A program made the translations under genes and the position numbers. 64,000 bases of DNA, taken from contig NZ_CP059472.1 of NCBI RefSeq assembly GCF_014041915.1, forward strand, positions 2,418,001 to 2,482,000, read 5' to 3'. Shown here in pieces: positions 53,078 to 61,361 of this stretch. The DNA comes from Marnyiella aurantia. Lineage in GTDB: Bacteria > Bacteroidota > Bacteroidia > Flavobacteriales > Weeksellaceae. A model generated the notes under the pieces. It was not told the DNA's origin and searched no databases. It was given only the letters and a program-made list of their open reading frames with translations. The stretch's first letter is position 1. The number at the start of each line of letters is the position of its first letter.

Positions 53078-55818
53078 GGTTTACCAAAAATATATTTTTC
53101 ATTTTATTGCCTGTCCTGTTCCCGGCTACATTGCTGGCACAGTTAAGCGGAGTGGTTGTGGAGTCCGATACCCGCAAGCCTGTTGGTGGTGTACGGGTTA
53201 TGGTTGAAAATACAGGTGTGTGGACTGTGACTAACAATTCCGGTGCGTTCGAGATTAAGTACAGTAACGGTGAGACTGTGGTTTTCTCGCGTGTTGGAAT
53301 GATGGAGGAAAAGAGAACTTTCGCGCAGGATTCTCCGGAGAGGGTGACGGTGGAAATGCAGGTAGCTTCCGTGCGCATCAAGGAAGTGACACTTACCGCG
53401 AGGAAGAAACATTATTCTGAAATTGAAATCAGGGAAGAAGCACTGAAAAACATTCAGGCATTTTCTATAAGTGACGTGCTGGAGCAGCTGCCGGGACAGA
53501 AACTTCAGGACTTGAGACTGAATGAATTCAAACCCATTGTTTTTCGGTCGGTAAATCCTAACGCGATTGCCACTAACGGAATGGAAGGTTTTGGAAATAA
53601 GTCTTTCGGAACGGCGGTGGTTGTAGACGGTATACCGGTGTCCAATAACGAGAACATGCAGAGCTATGTGGGAAATTACGCCCCCAATTCAAACTCATTC
53701 CTGAATCAGGGATCTGTATTTTCTCCTAATACAATTGGCTTTGGGGTTGCCAACGGCTATAACGGTTATTTTTCAAATACTAATTTCGGTGCAGATCTTC
53801 GTGAAATTCCGGTGGAAAATATTGAAAGCGTGGAAGTTGTGCAGGGTATTCCTTCTGCACGCTACGGCGACCTTACTTCGGGCCTTGTTCATATTCACCA
53901 GAAAAGCGGCAGTACACCTTACCGCGCCTATCTGGCAGTTCGCGAAGGAACCCAGGAGTATAATTTGAACAAAGGTTTTAAATTAACCGAACGTCTGGGA
54001 TTCCTGAACGTAAACCTCAACTACCTTAGTTCCAATTCAGATCCGCGTACCAAATTCAACAAATATCAGAGGCTGGGCAGCAGTCTGTTATGGACGGTTT
54101 ACGGTCGTAACCGTAATATAAGCAACTCTCTTTCGGTAAATTACAGCAATAATCTGGATGACGCCAATTTCGAAGCTGAGGACCAGAACCAGAAGATCGT
54201 TTACAACAGGAAACGGGATTTCGTGATCTCCAACCGCTTCAACTGGCGTTTTAAAAATACAGTAATTGATAACCTGAATATCAGTGCAAGTTATTCCCGT
54301 GGCTACCAGAATACCCATGAATCCAGCATTTACAACTCGGGTGGTGAAGTTGTGGGTACCAGTCTTGTGGAAGGCGTTTACCTCGGTACCTATTCGCCGG
54401 TAGTATACAGACAGACAAAAGAAGTGGAAGGAAAACCTATTTCCATGTTTTTTTCCGCTGATATAAAGAAAAATCTGAAAACCGATAAAGGCTGGATCCA
54501 TAATTTTCTTGTCGGTACTTCGGCACGCGGCAGTGATAACCGGGGAGCCGGACGTTTGGGCAGTCCTGAGACGATTATTGCCCCTTTCCAGGGCGGCGGT
54601 CAGGCTTTCAGGCCTTATAATTTTGGCGAAAATGTAAAGGCGGAATATCAGTTATCTCTTTTTGCCGAAGATAATATGTTTAAAAAGTTCGGTGAATTTG
54701 TTTTCAACCTGAACGCGGGTGCCAGGCTCGACCGTCAGGCTGGAAGCACTATTCTGCAGCCCAGGGTCAATTCTTATCTGCTTTGGAAAAATCTGAAATT
54801 GCGGGGAGGCTTTGGTATTGCCTCGAAAGCACCCGGTATCAACATGATTTATACAGGTCCACGCTATTTTGATATGATTTTGGCTGATGTTCGGGTACCG
54901 GGAGTTTATAACTTTGGAATCGTGCAAACGTTTATCGATTATTCCGATAACAGAGATCTGAAGCCTACAAGAAGTAACCGCTCGGAAGTAGGTGTGGATT
55001 ACCGGTTGCCTTTCGGAAATATAAGTCTTACAGCTTATTATAATAAACTGGAAGATGGCTTCACCAGCGAAAGCTTCGCGGCCAAAAGAGATTTAGCCCT
55101 TGTTACTGTACAGCCGGACGGCACCAATACGCCCGATTTTCAGATTACAGGTTATGAAGACTACTTCTTTCTGCAGAACCGTATCGTAAATGCACTTACC
55201 TCTACCGATAAAGGTCTGGAATTTATGATAGGGTTCAACCGCTTACCTGTAAGTAATCTTTCACTGGATCTGAGCGGAAGTTATGTGGAAACCACGAACA
55301 ATTCCGGAACCGATAAATACTTCAAAACAACAGACCTTACTCAAGATGAAATCTACGGTCTGTACCGGCCTTTTACAAGTAAATACCGCCAGATGATGTT
55401 TGGCGCCGCACTGAATTACCATTTGCCGGGTGCCGGACTTTTGGTTACGCTGCGCACCCAGCATTTTATTGTTGATGATGCCTTTATCCGTAATCCCCGT
55501 CTTCTGTACGCCTATATCGATGCCAATCTTAACAGGGTTGAACTTAACCAACAGCAGATCGATGACCCTTCCCAATTTGCTCATATCAAGTCCGGTAATG
55601 TGGATGAGGTAGATACCAGCCTGGATAAGGTATACCACAATATGAATCTTAAGATTTCCAAGGATTTCCGGAATGGGTTTAAGTTTTCCTTTTACGCAAA
55701 TAATTTCCTGGACCTTAAACAAACTGAGACCTACTTTGAGTCCGGTGTCTATAAAGTACGACCTAAAGGTGGTTTGTTGGATCTGTCTTTTGGTGCCAAG
55801 ATAGAATACGAATTTTAA
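53074..55818 (+). CDS. TonB-dependent outer-membrane receptor
   Basis: The 914-residue receptor has a signal peptide (FIFF-type core, cleavage near 'LLAQ|LSG'), a carboxypeptidase-regulatory-like domain (about 24-105, 'GVVVESDTRKPVGGVRV'), a plug (about 125-290, 'NIESVEVVQGIPSARYGDLTS') and a beta barrel ending in Phe. The GTG at 53074 is the only start before the signal peptide, since a stop lies six codons upstream. The two following genes (lipoprotein and barrel) overlap or abut it. The ligand is unknown; siderophores, metals or peptides are all possible. Confidence 0.88.
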   Translation: MRFTKNIFFILLPVLFPATLLAQLSGVVVESDTRKPVGGVRVMVENTGVWTVTNNSGAFEIKYSNGETVVFSRVGMMEEKRTFAQDSPERVTVEMQVASVRIKEVTLTARKKHYSEIEIREEALKNIQAFSISDVLEQLPGQKLQDLRLNEFKPIVFRSVNPNAIATNGMEGFGNKSFGTAVVVDGIPVSNNENMQSYVGNYAPNSNSFLNQGSVFSPNTIGFGVANGYNGYFSNTNFGADLREIPVENIESVEVVQGIPSARYGDLTSGLVHIHQKSGSTPYRAYLAVREGTQEYNLNKGFKLTERLGFLNVNLNYLSSNSDPRTKFNKYQRLGSSLLWTVYGRNRNISNSLSVNYSNNLDDANFEAEDQNQKIVYNRKRDFVISNRFNWRFKNTVIDNLNISASYSRGYQNTHESSIYNSGGEVVGTSLVEGVYLGTYSPVVYRQTKEVEGKPISMFFSADIKKNLKTDKGWIHNFLVGTSARGSDNRGAGRLGSPETIIAPFQGGGQAFRPYNFGENVKAEYQLSLFAEDNMFKKFGEFVFNLNAGARLDRQAGSTILQPRVNSYLLWKNLKLRGGFGIASKAPGINMIYTGPRYFDMILADVRVPGVYNFGIVQTFIDYSDNRDLKPTRSNRSEVGVDYRLPFGNISLTAYYNKLEDGFTSESFAAKRDLALVTVQPDGTNTPDFQITGYEDYFFLQNRIVNALTSTDKGLEFMIGFNRLPVSNLSLDLSGSYVETTNNSGTDKYFKTTDLTQDEIYGLYRPFTSKYRQMMFGAALNYHLPGAGLLVTLRTQHFIVDDAFIRNPRLLYAYIDANLNRVELNQQQIDDPSQFAHIKSGNVDEVDTSLDKVYHNMNLKISKDFRNGFKFSFYANNFLDLKQTETYFESGVYKVRPKGGLLDLSFGAKIEYEF

Positions 55819-55828
55819 CATTGTGAAT

Positions 55829-57187
55829 ATGAAACAGATTATAACTTTTTTTGCCATAATCCTGATGCTGTTCTCCTGCAGGAGTGATGATTTTGGCTCC
55901 GGAAACGGTGGCGGTATGCTTGCACCGGTTGCTTTTACAGTTCAGGTAAAATACGACAGCAACTTCGGCAATGCACAGTCTAAAAATGCCGTGGTAACTC
56001 TTGTAAATAACAGTTCGGGTGATACGTATACACAAACCACGGGAGATAACGGTGCCGCAGTTTTTGCAACTGTTATACCGGGTACGTATAAGGCCACGGT
56101 TTCCAAAACAATGCAGGCTGCAGAATTCCTGGCAGCTTTTGGCTATGCTTCTCCGGTGCCTGACGTACATTTTAATGGTGTTCAGGAAAATGTGATTGTT
56201 AATGCGAATGTGACTGCAACCACTATTGAGATTAAATCGGCCCGATTGGGCGATCTTGTGATCAAACAGGTATTTTATGCCGGTTCACACGCCACCCAGG
56301 GTGCCTCCTTTCGTGACCAGTTCATCGAAATTTATAACAATTCCAATGAAGTGATTTATGCCGACGGGCTTTATATTGCGCAACTCTACGGGAAGAACAA
56401 TATGACCGTAAACGCCACTTCGCTTGCAAACGGGCAGTTCGACTGGAGCAAATCTCTGGGTATGACTGCCGGAAGTGCTGCTAATACTGATTACGTATAT
56501 GCAGATTATGTACTGCAGATTCCGGGCAGCGGTACGCAATATCCGATTCAGCCCGGACAGTCGCTGGTAATTGCACAAAACGGTTCCAATCACAAGGCGC
56601 CGCTTGTAGATAATACGGGAGTGCCGGTTACTGTTCTGAATCCTTCGCTCACTGTGGATTTAAGTACAGCGGATTTTGAAGCCTATCTGGGTGATTTCAA
56701 ACTCTCCATCGGAGATACGGTCTATAAATACGATCTTCAGAACCCTGCTGTTAAAGATCTTACCATTGCTTACTGGGGCAGAACAGGCTATTGGAACAGC
56801 AATAATGATTTCCTCATAGACAATTTAGGAAGGGACAGCTTCGCAATATTCAGGATGAATGATTTTGATACGTTACCGGACTATTCAGACCCAACTGTGT
56901 CGGTAATTGGTTTTAACACTAAGTTCTATAAGCAGATTCCGGTCTCTTTAATTATAGACGGAGTGGAACTTCAGCATTTTAATCCCAATTCCCAGAGACC
57001 GAAGATGCTCGGTTCTGCGGTGGATGCTTCGTTCATCAATACAGATGCAGCGTTTAATTCCCAGTCTGTCATCAGAAAAACAAAAACCGTTTTGCCCGAT
57101 GGCCGCCGCATTTTGGAAGACACCAATAATTCTGCTAATGATTTTGTTAAACTTTCAATGGCCAATCCTCGTGGCTTTGCACAATGA
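55829..57187 (+). CDS. surface lipoprotein of the DUF4876 type
   Basis: The 452-residue product has a lipoprotein signal (lipobox LFSC) and a Gly-rich linker. A prealbumin-like beta domain follows (about 30-120, 'VVTLVNNSSGDTYTQTTG'), then a large beta domain with 'FIEIYNNSNEVIYADGLYI', like a lamin-tail fold. From memory this matches DUF4876, a Bacteroidota lipoprotein family next to TonB receptors; I am moderately sure. The ATG at 55829 is preferred to GTG at 55823. It starts 10 nt after the receptor and overlaps the next gene by four bases. It may capture the ligand at the surface. Confidence 0.7.
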   Translation: MKQIITFFAIILMLFSCRSDDFGSGNGGGMLAPVAFTVQVKYDSNFGNAQSKNAVVTLVNNSSGDTYTQTTGDNGAAVFATVIPGTYKATVSKTMQAAEFLAAFGYASPVPDVHFNGVQENVIVNANVTATTIEIKSARLGDLVIKQVFYAGSHATQGASFRDQFIEIYNNSNEVIYADGLYIAQLYGKNNMTVNATSLANGQFDWSKSLGMTAGSAANTDYVYADYVLQIPGSGTQYPIQPGQSLVIAQNGSNHKAPLVDNTGVPVTVLNPSLTVDLSTADFEAYLGDFKLSIGDTVYKYDLQNPAVKDLTIAYWGRTGYWNSNNDFLIDNLGRDSFAIFRMNDFDTLPDYSDPTVSVIGFNTKFYKQIPVSLIIDGVELQHFNPNSQRPKMLGSAVDASFINTDAAFNSQSVIRKTKTVLPDGRRILEDTNNSANDFVKLSMANPRGFAQ

Positions 57188-58740
57188 TAAAGTTTAAAGC
57201 AGCATTAACAATAAGTTTCACACTGTCGTGTATCATTCTGCACGCACAGGAACAGGACAGCCTGGATTTGATGCAGAACCAGATTTACAGGCAGCATTTT
57301 GAGAATCTGAAATCAAATCCTGTTCAGTATGTGACTTTGCCGCTAGCCGATTTCACAGAAACCACCCTGCAGTTCGAAAGCCGGGATCTTAATATGAAAC
57401 GCGCTCAAACTGCAGGGCAAATCACCGAATATGGTTTTGCAACTGACGGTATTTATAACATCAGCGAAAAACTGCGGCTTTTTGGCAGCTTCAATTACGG
57501 TTTCAGAACGGAAAAAGATCTGGCCTATAACCTGACTGCCCAGCGAACTGAGGAAAATTTCATACTGAACCCCAACTATCTGCTGGTACCAAAAGCCGGA
57601 AACTGGGAAACGCAGGAGTACAACGTTATCGGAGGCGCAAGTTACAGGCTTTCATTTTTTGACTTTGGTGCTGCCGTTAACTACGAAAACCGCAGCTCCT
57701 TCCGGGATACTGATCCCCGCCCCGGCATCTCCTCAGCCGATTATTCGGGGAAAGCTTTTGTAGGTTTTAATTTGGGAAAACATCAAATCTCGTTTTTTGG
57801 ACATTTAGGCCGCAAGACAGAAGAGCATGATATAATTTCGGTCAACGAATATATTAGCGCTCCGTCGTTCCCGGATACATTCGTAAGATTTTCGGCCGGA
57901 TATGGCCGGATAATCAACTTCCCGTCTTACAGTGATTTTGTCTATAAAACTTTTAGCAGAGGCTATGGCGCCGGTTATGCGTTCCGCGGTGAGCGTGATT
58001 TGATAACTCTTAATTCGGACTACTCAAAATCGATTGAAACTTTATTTACAAAAGATGCCGGCGGAGCCGTCTATTTCGACGAAAGTCTGGAAAATATGAA
58101 ATACAGGCTTAGAAATTTTTACGCACAGGCCAACTGGCTGCACAGCGGAGCTGAAAAGGATATTATTTCCTCAGCACATTTTAAAAGCATTACGGGTGAC
58201 AATTACAGTGTGCCGGAACAAGGGCAGAATTTCCGGATGACATTAGACCAGGCCGGATTTTCCAATGCGGTGGTGTGGAAGGACAGCAAGCGGGTGATTC
58301 TTGGTTTAAATACGAGTGCATCGTACACAGACTTTTCAGCCATCGATTTGCTGGGTATTACTTATAAGTACGTCAAATCTATTGAATTAAATCTGACAGC
58401 CAACCGCGATCTGCTTTATTCACCGGGTTTTAAACTTAATCTTGAAGCCGGGCTGAACTCCTATATCCCGGTTTCCCAAAGCCTGAACTATACACCTGCC
58501 TCGTCCAGTGACCTGATGTTCAATAATGTGATTGCGCCCGATTACGCTTATGATTCAGCCACGAAGTTAGGTCCGCAGTTCGGCCTGAATTTTTACAGTC
58601 CGATTACTGCAAAAACAAATCTGAGGATCTTTACCAGTTTTGCAGCACTGTACGCAATAAGTAAGGAATTTCAGCATCAAACCGGTTACCCGGGAACGCC
58701 TAATCTGTACTTTAACGCAGGAATTTCCCTGTCGTACTAG
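57184..58740 (+). CDS. outer-membrane beta-barrel protein (possible DUF6850 family)
   Basis: The 518-residue protein has a signal peptide ('LTISFTLSCIILHAQ') and then alternating hydrophobic/polar strands with aromatic girdles throughout, closing with 'NLYFNAGISLSY' as barrels do. No TonB plug is present. I recall that DUF6850 barrels occur beside DUF4876 lipoproteins, but I cannot verify this. The ATGA overlap with the lipoprotein gene shows tight coupling. Together with the receptor it probably forms a three-part outer-membrane complex. Ligand unknown. Confidence 0.65.
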   Translation: MIKFKAALTISFTLSCIILHAQEQDSLDLMQNQIYRQHFENLKSNPVQYVTLPLADFTETTLQFESRDLNMKRAQTAGQITEYGFATDGIYNISEKLRLFGSFNYGFRTEKDLAYNLTAQRTEENFILNPNYLLVPKAGNWETQEYNVIGGASYRLSFFDFGAAVNYENRSSFRDTDPRPGISSADYSGKAFVGFNLGKHQISFFGHLGRKTEEHDIISVNEYISAPSFPDTFVRFSAGYGRIINFPSYSDFVYKTFSRGYGAGYAFRGERDLITLNSDYSKSIETLFTKDAGGAVYFDESLENMKYRLRNFYAQANWLHSGAEKDIISSAHFKSITGDNYSVPEQGQNFRMTLDQAGFSNAVVWKDSKRVILGLNTSASYTDFSAIDLLGITYKYVKSIELNLTANRDLLYSPGFKLNLEAGLNSYIPVSQSLNYTPASSSDLMFNNVIAPDYAYDSATKLGPQFGLNFYSPITAKTNLRIFTSFAALYAISKEFQHQTGYPGTPNLYFNAGISLSY

Positions 58741-58793
58741 CAAATAGGATCAGTATAGCGCAGCAGTTTTGGAAGTTGCCGGAAGCTGACTGG

Positions 58794-58991
58794 TTATTCC
58801 CTTTTGTTAAAAGCAAATCTCGGTTTGATTTCCGTGTTCAGGTATACTCCTTTGGAGTAGGCCGAGCGGAATTCGTCGAAAACCTCCTGGGGAACGTCCA
58901 AATAGTCGTACACGGCACCGGAAATATAAACGATGGTCAGGATCCGGAGTTCCGGCTTGTAATAATATTTACTGATGACTGACGAAGGCAT
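58794..58991 (-). CDS. KTSC domain protein
   Basis: The 65-residue protein is a single KTSC domain, recognised by 'SSVISKYYYKPE' at its start, 'YDYLDVPQEVFDEFRSAYSKG' in the middle and 'IKPRFAF' at its end. KTSC domains also occur at the end of some lysyl-tRNA synthetases and as stand-alone proteins; function is unknown. It is convergent with the barrel gene and divergent from the CvfB gene. An inverted repeat overlaps its start codon. Confidence 0.85.
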   Translation of the reverse strand: MPSSVISKYYYKPELRILTIVYISGAVYDYLDVPQEVFDEFRSAYSKGVYLNTEIKPRFAFNKRE

Positions 58992-59010
58992 ATTGCGTGT
59001 GGTGCAATAT
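58990..59010. promoter_or_regulatory. inverted repeat between the KTSC and CvfB genes
   Basis: ATATTGC (58990-58996) and GCAATAT (59004-59010), 7 nt apart, lie on the KTSC start codon side of a divergent promoter region. It may be an operator. Confidence 0.3.
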
Positions 59011-59028
59011 CTGTTCCTTTAGATTTCA

Positions 59029-59036
59029 TACCTTTG
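59029..59036 (+). promoter_or_regulatory. -7 element of the CvfB-like gene
   Basis: TACCTTTG, 18 nt before the ATG at 59055. No clear -33. Confidence 0.45.
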
Positions 59037-59054
59037 CTGCTTATTATTGAATAT

Positions 59055-59891
59055 ATGAACATAGGGCAAACGCAACTTCTTAAGATCGCAGAAAAAAATT
59101 ATTCCGGACTTTTCCTGGAAGATGAAAACGGGGAAAGAGCCTTCCTTCCTAAAATTTTTGCTTCAGAAGATGCTGAAGTTGGCAGCGAGATGGAAGTTTT
59201 CGTATATCAGGACGATGATAAACTGAAAGCTACAACAGAAAAACCAACCGCCGAGATAGGGGAGTTTGCGGTAATGACCTGTGTACAGGCGCTGCCCAGC
59301 GGTGCTTTCATGGACTGGGGTATCATTAAGGATCTCTTCATTCCCTATCAGGAGCAGAAGCTAAAAATCCTTGAAGGTAAGCGCTATCTTGTCTATGTTT
59401 ATGTGGATGAAAAAATGGGTCTTATTACCGGCACTACCAAGTTCAAAAGGAATCCGCAGTATGAGGATCTGCCTTTCCGCAAAGGAGATAAGGTGAATCT
59501 TATCATCATGGGGGAGAGTGAACTGGGCTGGAACGTGATCATCAACAGAAAATATATCGGGCTCATTTATACGTCCGATGTTTATAAGAGGCTTTTCCCG
59601 CTGTCTGATGAGGTGGGTTATATTAAAACCATCCGCGAAGACGGTAAGATTGATGTTTCCCTTCAGCCCGAAGGTTATGATAATATCGATGAATTCCAGC
59701 AGGTCATCCTGGAAAAGCTGGAAAGCAATTATGGTCTTTTGTATCTTTCAGACAAATCTGAGCCTGAGGAAATTAAGCAGGAACTTCAGATGAGTAAAAA
59801 GAATTTTAAGAAAGCCATTGGTGGACTTTACCGCGACAAGAAGATTGAAATCCTCGAAGATAAAATACGTTTGGTAAACGAAGGCGAATAG
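59055..59891 (+). CDS. cvfB: CvfB-like S1-domain RNA-binding protein
   Basis: This 278-residue protein matches the CvfB/YitL family: repeated S1-like barrels ('GAFMDWGIIKDLFIPYQEQ', 'GLIYTSDVYKRLFPLSDEVG', 'IREDGKIDVSLQPEGYDNID') and a C-terminal winged helix ('MSKKNFKKAIGGLYRDKKIEI'). CvfB is an RNA-binding protein that affects virulence gene expression in Staphylococcus; the role here is unknown. The ATG at 59055 is chosen because 'IGQTQLLKI' is the family start. Confidence 0.88.
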   Translation: MNIGQTQLLKIAEKNYSGLFLEDENGERAFLPKIFASEDAEVGSEMEVFVYQDDDKLKATTEKPTAEIGEFAVMTCVQALPSGAFMDWGIIKDLFIPYQEQKLKILEGKRYLVYVYVDEKMGLITGTTKFKRNPQYEDLPFRKGDKVNLIIMGESELGWNVIINRKYIGLIYTSDVYKRLFPLSDEVGYIKTIREDGKIDVSLQPEGYDNIDEFQQVILEKLESNYGLLYLSDKSEPEEIKQELQMSKKNFKKAIGGLYRDKKIEILEDKIRLVNEGE

Positions 59892-59898
59892 AAATATC

Positions 59899-59922
59899 GG
59901 ACTGAATTTTCAGTCCTTTTTT
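59899..59922 (+). terminator. intrinsic terminator after the CvfB-like gene
   Basis: GGACTGA (59899-59905) and TCAGTCC (59910-59916) with a 4-nt loop, followed by TTTTTTAT. Confidence 0.85.
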
Positions 59923-59951
59923 ATGCCTGAAACGTTCAACTCAGTAAACAG

Positions 59952-59982
59952 AAAAAGAGCAGTGATAAGAACTGCTCTTTTT
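59952..59982 (-). terminator. terminator after tRNA-Pro
   Basis: AAAAAGAGCAGT (59952-59963) and ACTGCTCTTTTT (59971-59982) with a 7-nt loop. It is symmetrical but lies directly after the minus-strand tRNA gene. Confidence 0.75.
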
Positions 59983-59988
59983 TATCAG

Positions 59989-60062
59989 TCGGGATGACTG
60001 GATTCGAACCAGCGACCCCTTGCACCCCATGCAAGTACGCTACCAGGCTGCGCTACATCCCG
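59989..60062 (-). tRNA. tRNA-Pro (anticodon GGG)
   Basis: The minus strand folds as a full cloverleaf: acceptor CGGGATG/CATCCCG, D arm GCGC/GCGT region, anticodon stem CTTGC/GCAAG around loop ATGGGGT (anticodon GGG), and T arm GCTGG-TTCGAAT-CCAGT. The discriminator base is A, and the 3' CCA is not encoded. It reads proline codons CCC and CCU. Confidence 0.95.
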
Positions 60063-60081
60063 AATTCGTGGGCAAAAGTAA

Positions 60082-60429
60082 TCATTCTTTCCTTACCAGC
60101 AAAATCCAGTCTTCTTCCAGAAATTTATATCCAATATCATAGACAAATCGGTACTCAGCGCCGTTTTTGTAGATTTTCAGATTTGTAAAATATTCAAAAT
60201 CAAAGCCTTCAGCCGAGAGCTTATTGCGGGTCGTTTTGGCTTTGCCTTCGGTGAACTTTTGATCAGCTAAAATCCGGTGATTCTTTCGCAACTTATTATT
60301 GATGTTGCGCATCAAATTCGAAGCGTCTTTGTTCTGCTTATTGTTAAAGGCATTACGGCATGCGTCCGAGCAGAATTTCTTGTCGGATCTTCCGTGTATG
60401 GGCTCGCTGCATTCCAGACAGGTATTCAT
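60082..60429 (-). CDS. small zinc-ribbon-like protein
   Basis: This 115-residue protein starts 'MNTCLECSEPIHGRSDKKFC' and has 'CSDACR' right after, giving CX2C...CX3C, a likely zinc ribbon. The rest is basic and helical, then a beta-rich end ('RFVYDIGYKFLEEDWILLVRKE'). Such small proteins are common in flavobacteria and have no known role. The ATG at 60429 is chosen because the zinc ribbon begins there; an extra ATG nine codons upstream would overlap the VOC gene. It is probably co-transcribed with the VOC gene, which ends 4 nt upstream. Confidence 0.75.
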   Translation of the reverse strand: MNTCLECSEPIHGRSDKKFCSDACRNAFNNKQNKDASNLMRNINNKLRKNHRILADQKFTEGKAKTTRNKLSAEGFDFEYFTNLKIYKNGAEYRFVYDIGYKFLEEDWILLVRKE

Positions 60430-60433
60430 GCGC

Positions 60434-60832
60434 TTAATTTTTAAGTTGTTTGGCAAAAGCTACTATATGACCGTCAGGATCAGCCAAGTAAAAGGCACGG
60501 TCACCCCAGTCACGGTCAGCAGGTGCACTTAGAACCTTTGCATTAAGAGCCACAGCATTCTGATATTCAGCTTCAGTATCATCCACATAAAGATAGAGTT
60601 CACAACGTGGAATTCCTGTTCCGCTTGTAGGGTCAGGTGTTTTCCCTTTAAGAATTCTGTTAATGCTGCTGTTGGGCATGAGGCCCAGTGTGAAAACATC
60701 AGAAAGCTGAAATTCCGTCATGCCGGGCACATCCAGCACCGGTTCCAGACCCAAAATTTGCCGGTAGAATTCGCGGCTTATTGCTTGATCAGTTACGTAG
60801 AGGATGGTATGTACTTTCTGAAAGCTTTTCAT
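60434..60832 (-). CDS. VOC family (glyoxalase/bleomycin-resistance-like) protein
   Basis: The 132-residue protein has the VOC beta-alpha-beta3 pattern: 'KVHTILYVTDQAISREFYRQILGLEPV', a middle with 'RCELYLYVDDTEAEY', and the closing 'RAFYLADPDGHIVAFAKQL' that is typical of the family. The ligand is unknown; such proteins may bind drugs or isomerise small substrates. The ATG at 60832 is preferred because residues before it are unlike the family and a -7 element ends 6 nt upstream. Confidence 0.85.
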   Translation of the reverse strand: MKSFQKVHTILYVTDQAISREFYRQILGLEPVLDVPGMTEFQLSDVFTLGLMPNSSINRILKGKTPDPTSGTGIPRCELYLYVDDTEAEYQNAVALNAKVLSAPADRDWGDRAFYLADPDGHIVAFAKQLKN

Positions 60833-60838
60833 CACACT

Positions 60839-60846
60839 CAAATATA
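60839..60846 (-). promoter_or_regulatory. -7 element directly before the VOC gene
   Basis: Minus-strand TATATTTG (60846 to 60839), then six bases, then ATG. It predicts a leader of 0-3 nt. Confidence 0.5.
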
Positions 60847-60901
60847 GCAAAATATCCGTTCGGAAACGGATATGTATATGCAACCGGTAAGGAAGTAATT
60901 A

Positions 60902-61246
60902 TTACTGCTTAATAATTTGCTTGATTTTCTGAGTATTGTCGCTCAGTATATATCTCATCAGATATTTACCAGGTCTCAAGTTTCCCAAGTTAATCTCAGC
61001 AGCGTTCATATTCACATTATAACTTGCCACCTGAGTGCCCAGAATGGAATAAAAAGAAACCGACCTCACTTTTACCATTGGGTCTTTTGCTTTCACCAAC
61101 AGGATATCGCGTGTAGGATTCGGGTAGGCCACCAGAGTTCCGTCGTCATTTTTCTGACTTACCCCAAAAGGTTCGCGGCTTTGAGCAGTAAAAGTGGAGC
61201 TGAAGCCAAGGCCGAAAAATAATATAATAAGTAAAAGTTTTTTCAT
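60902..61246 (-). CDS. short secreted protein made almost entirely of a T9SS sorting domain
   Basis: The 114-residue product has a signal peptide ('MKKLLLIILFFGLGFSS...TAQ') and then, after about 17 residues, a type A T9SS C-terminal domain: 'VAYPNPTRDILLVKAKDP' at its start, 'GNLRPGKYLMRYI' and a final 'KIKQIIKQ'. There is no passenger domain. T9SS C-terminal domains direct proteins through the outer membrane for attachment or release. The organism therefore has T9SS. Such cargo-less proteins occur in flavobacteria; role unknown. Confidence 0.85.
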   Translation of the reverse strand: MKKLLLIILFFGLGFSSTFTAQSREPFGVSQKNDDGTLVAYPNPTRDILLVKAKDPMVKVRSVSFYSILGTQVASYNVNMNAAEINLGNLRPGKYLMRYILSDNTQKIKQIIKQ

Positions 61247-61317
61247 TTTTTAATACAATACTTTACGAAGATAAGAAACTTCCGTAAACCGGCAATAGTT
61301 TTATCATTAACTATCAT

Positions 61318-61325
61318 TAAATTTG
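61318..61325 (+). promoter_or_regulatory. -7 element of hemB
   Basis: TAAATTTG, 36 nt before the ATG at 61362. No clear -33 TTG. Confidence 0.5.
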
Positions 61326-61361
61326 TACTTTCAAAAAGAATACCACTTTTACATTTAAATC

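Noticed and set aside
55261-55857. 198-codon minus-strand ORF antisense to the TonB receptor
   Set aside because: Covers the barrel end of the receptor; the predicted protein has no recognisable domain.
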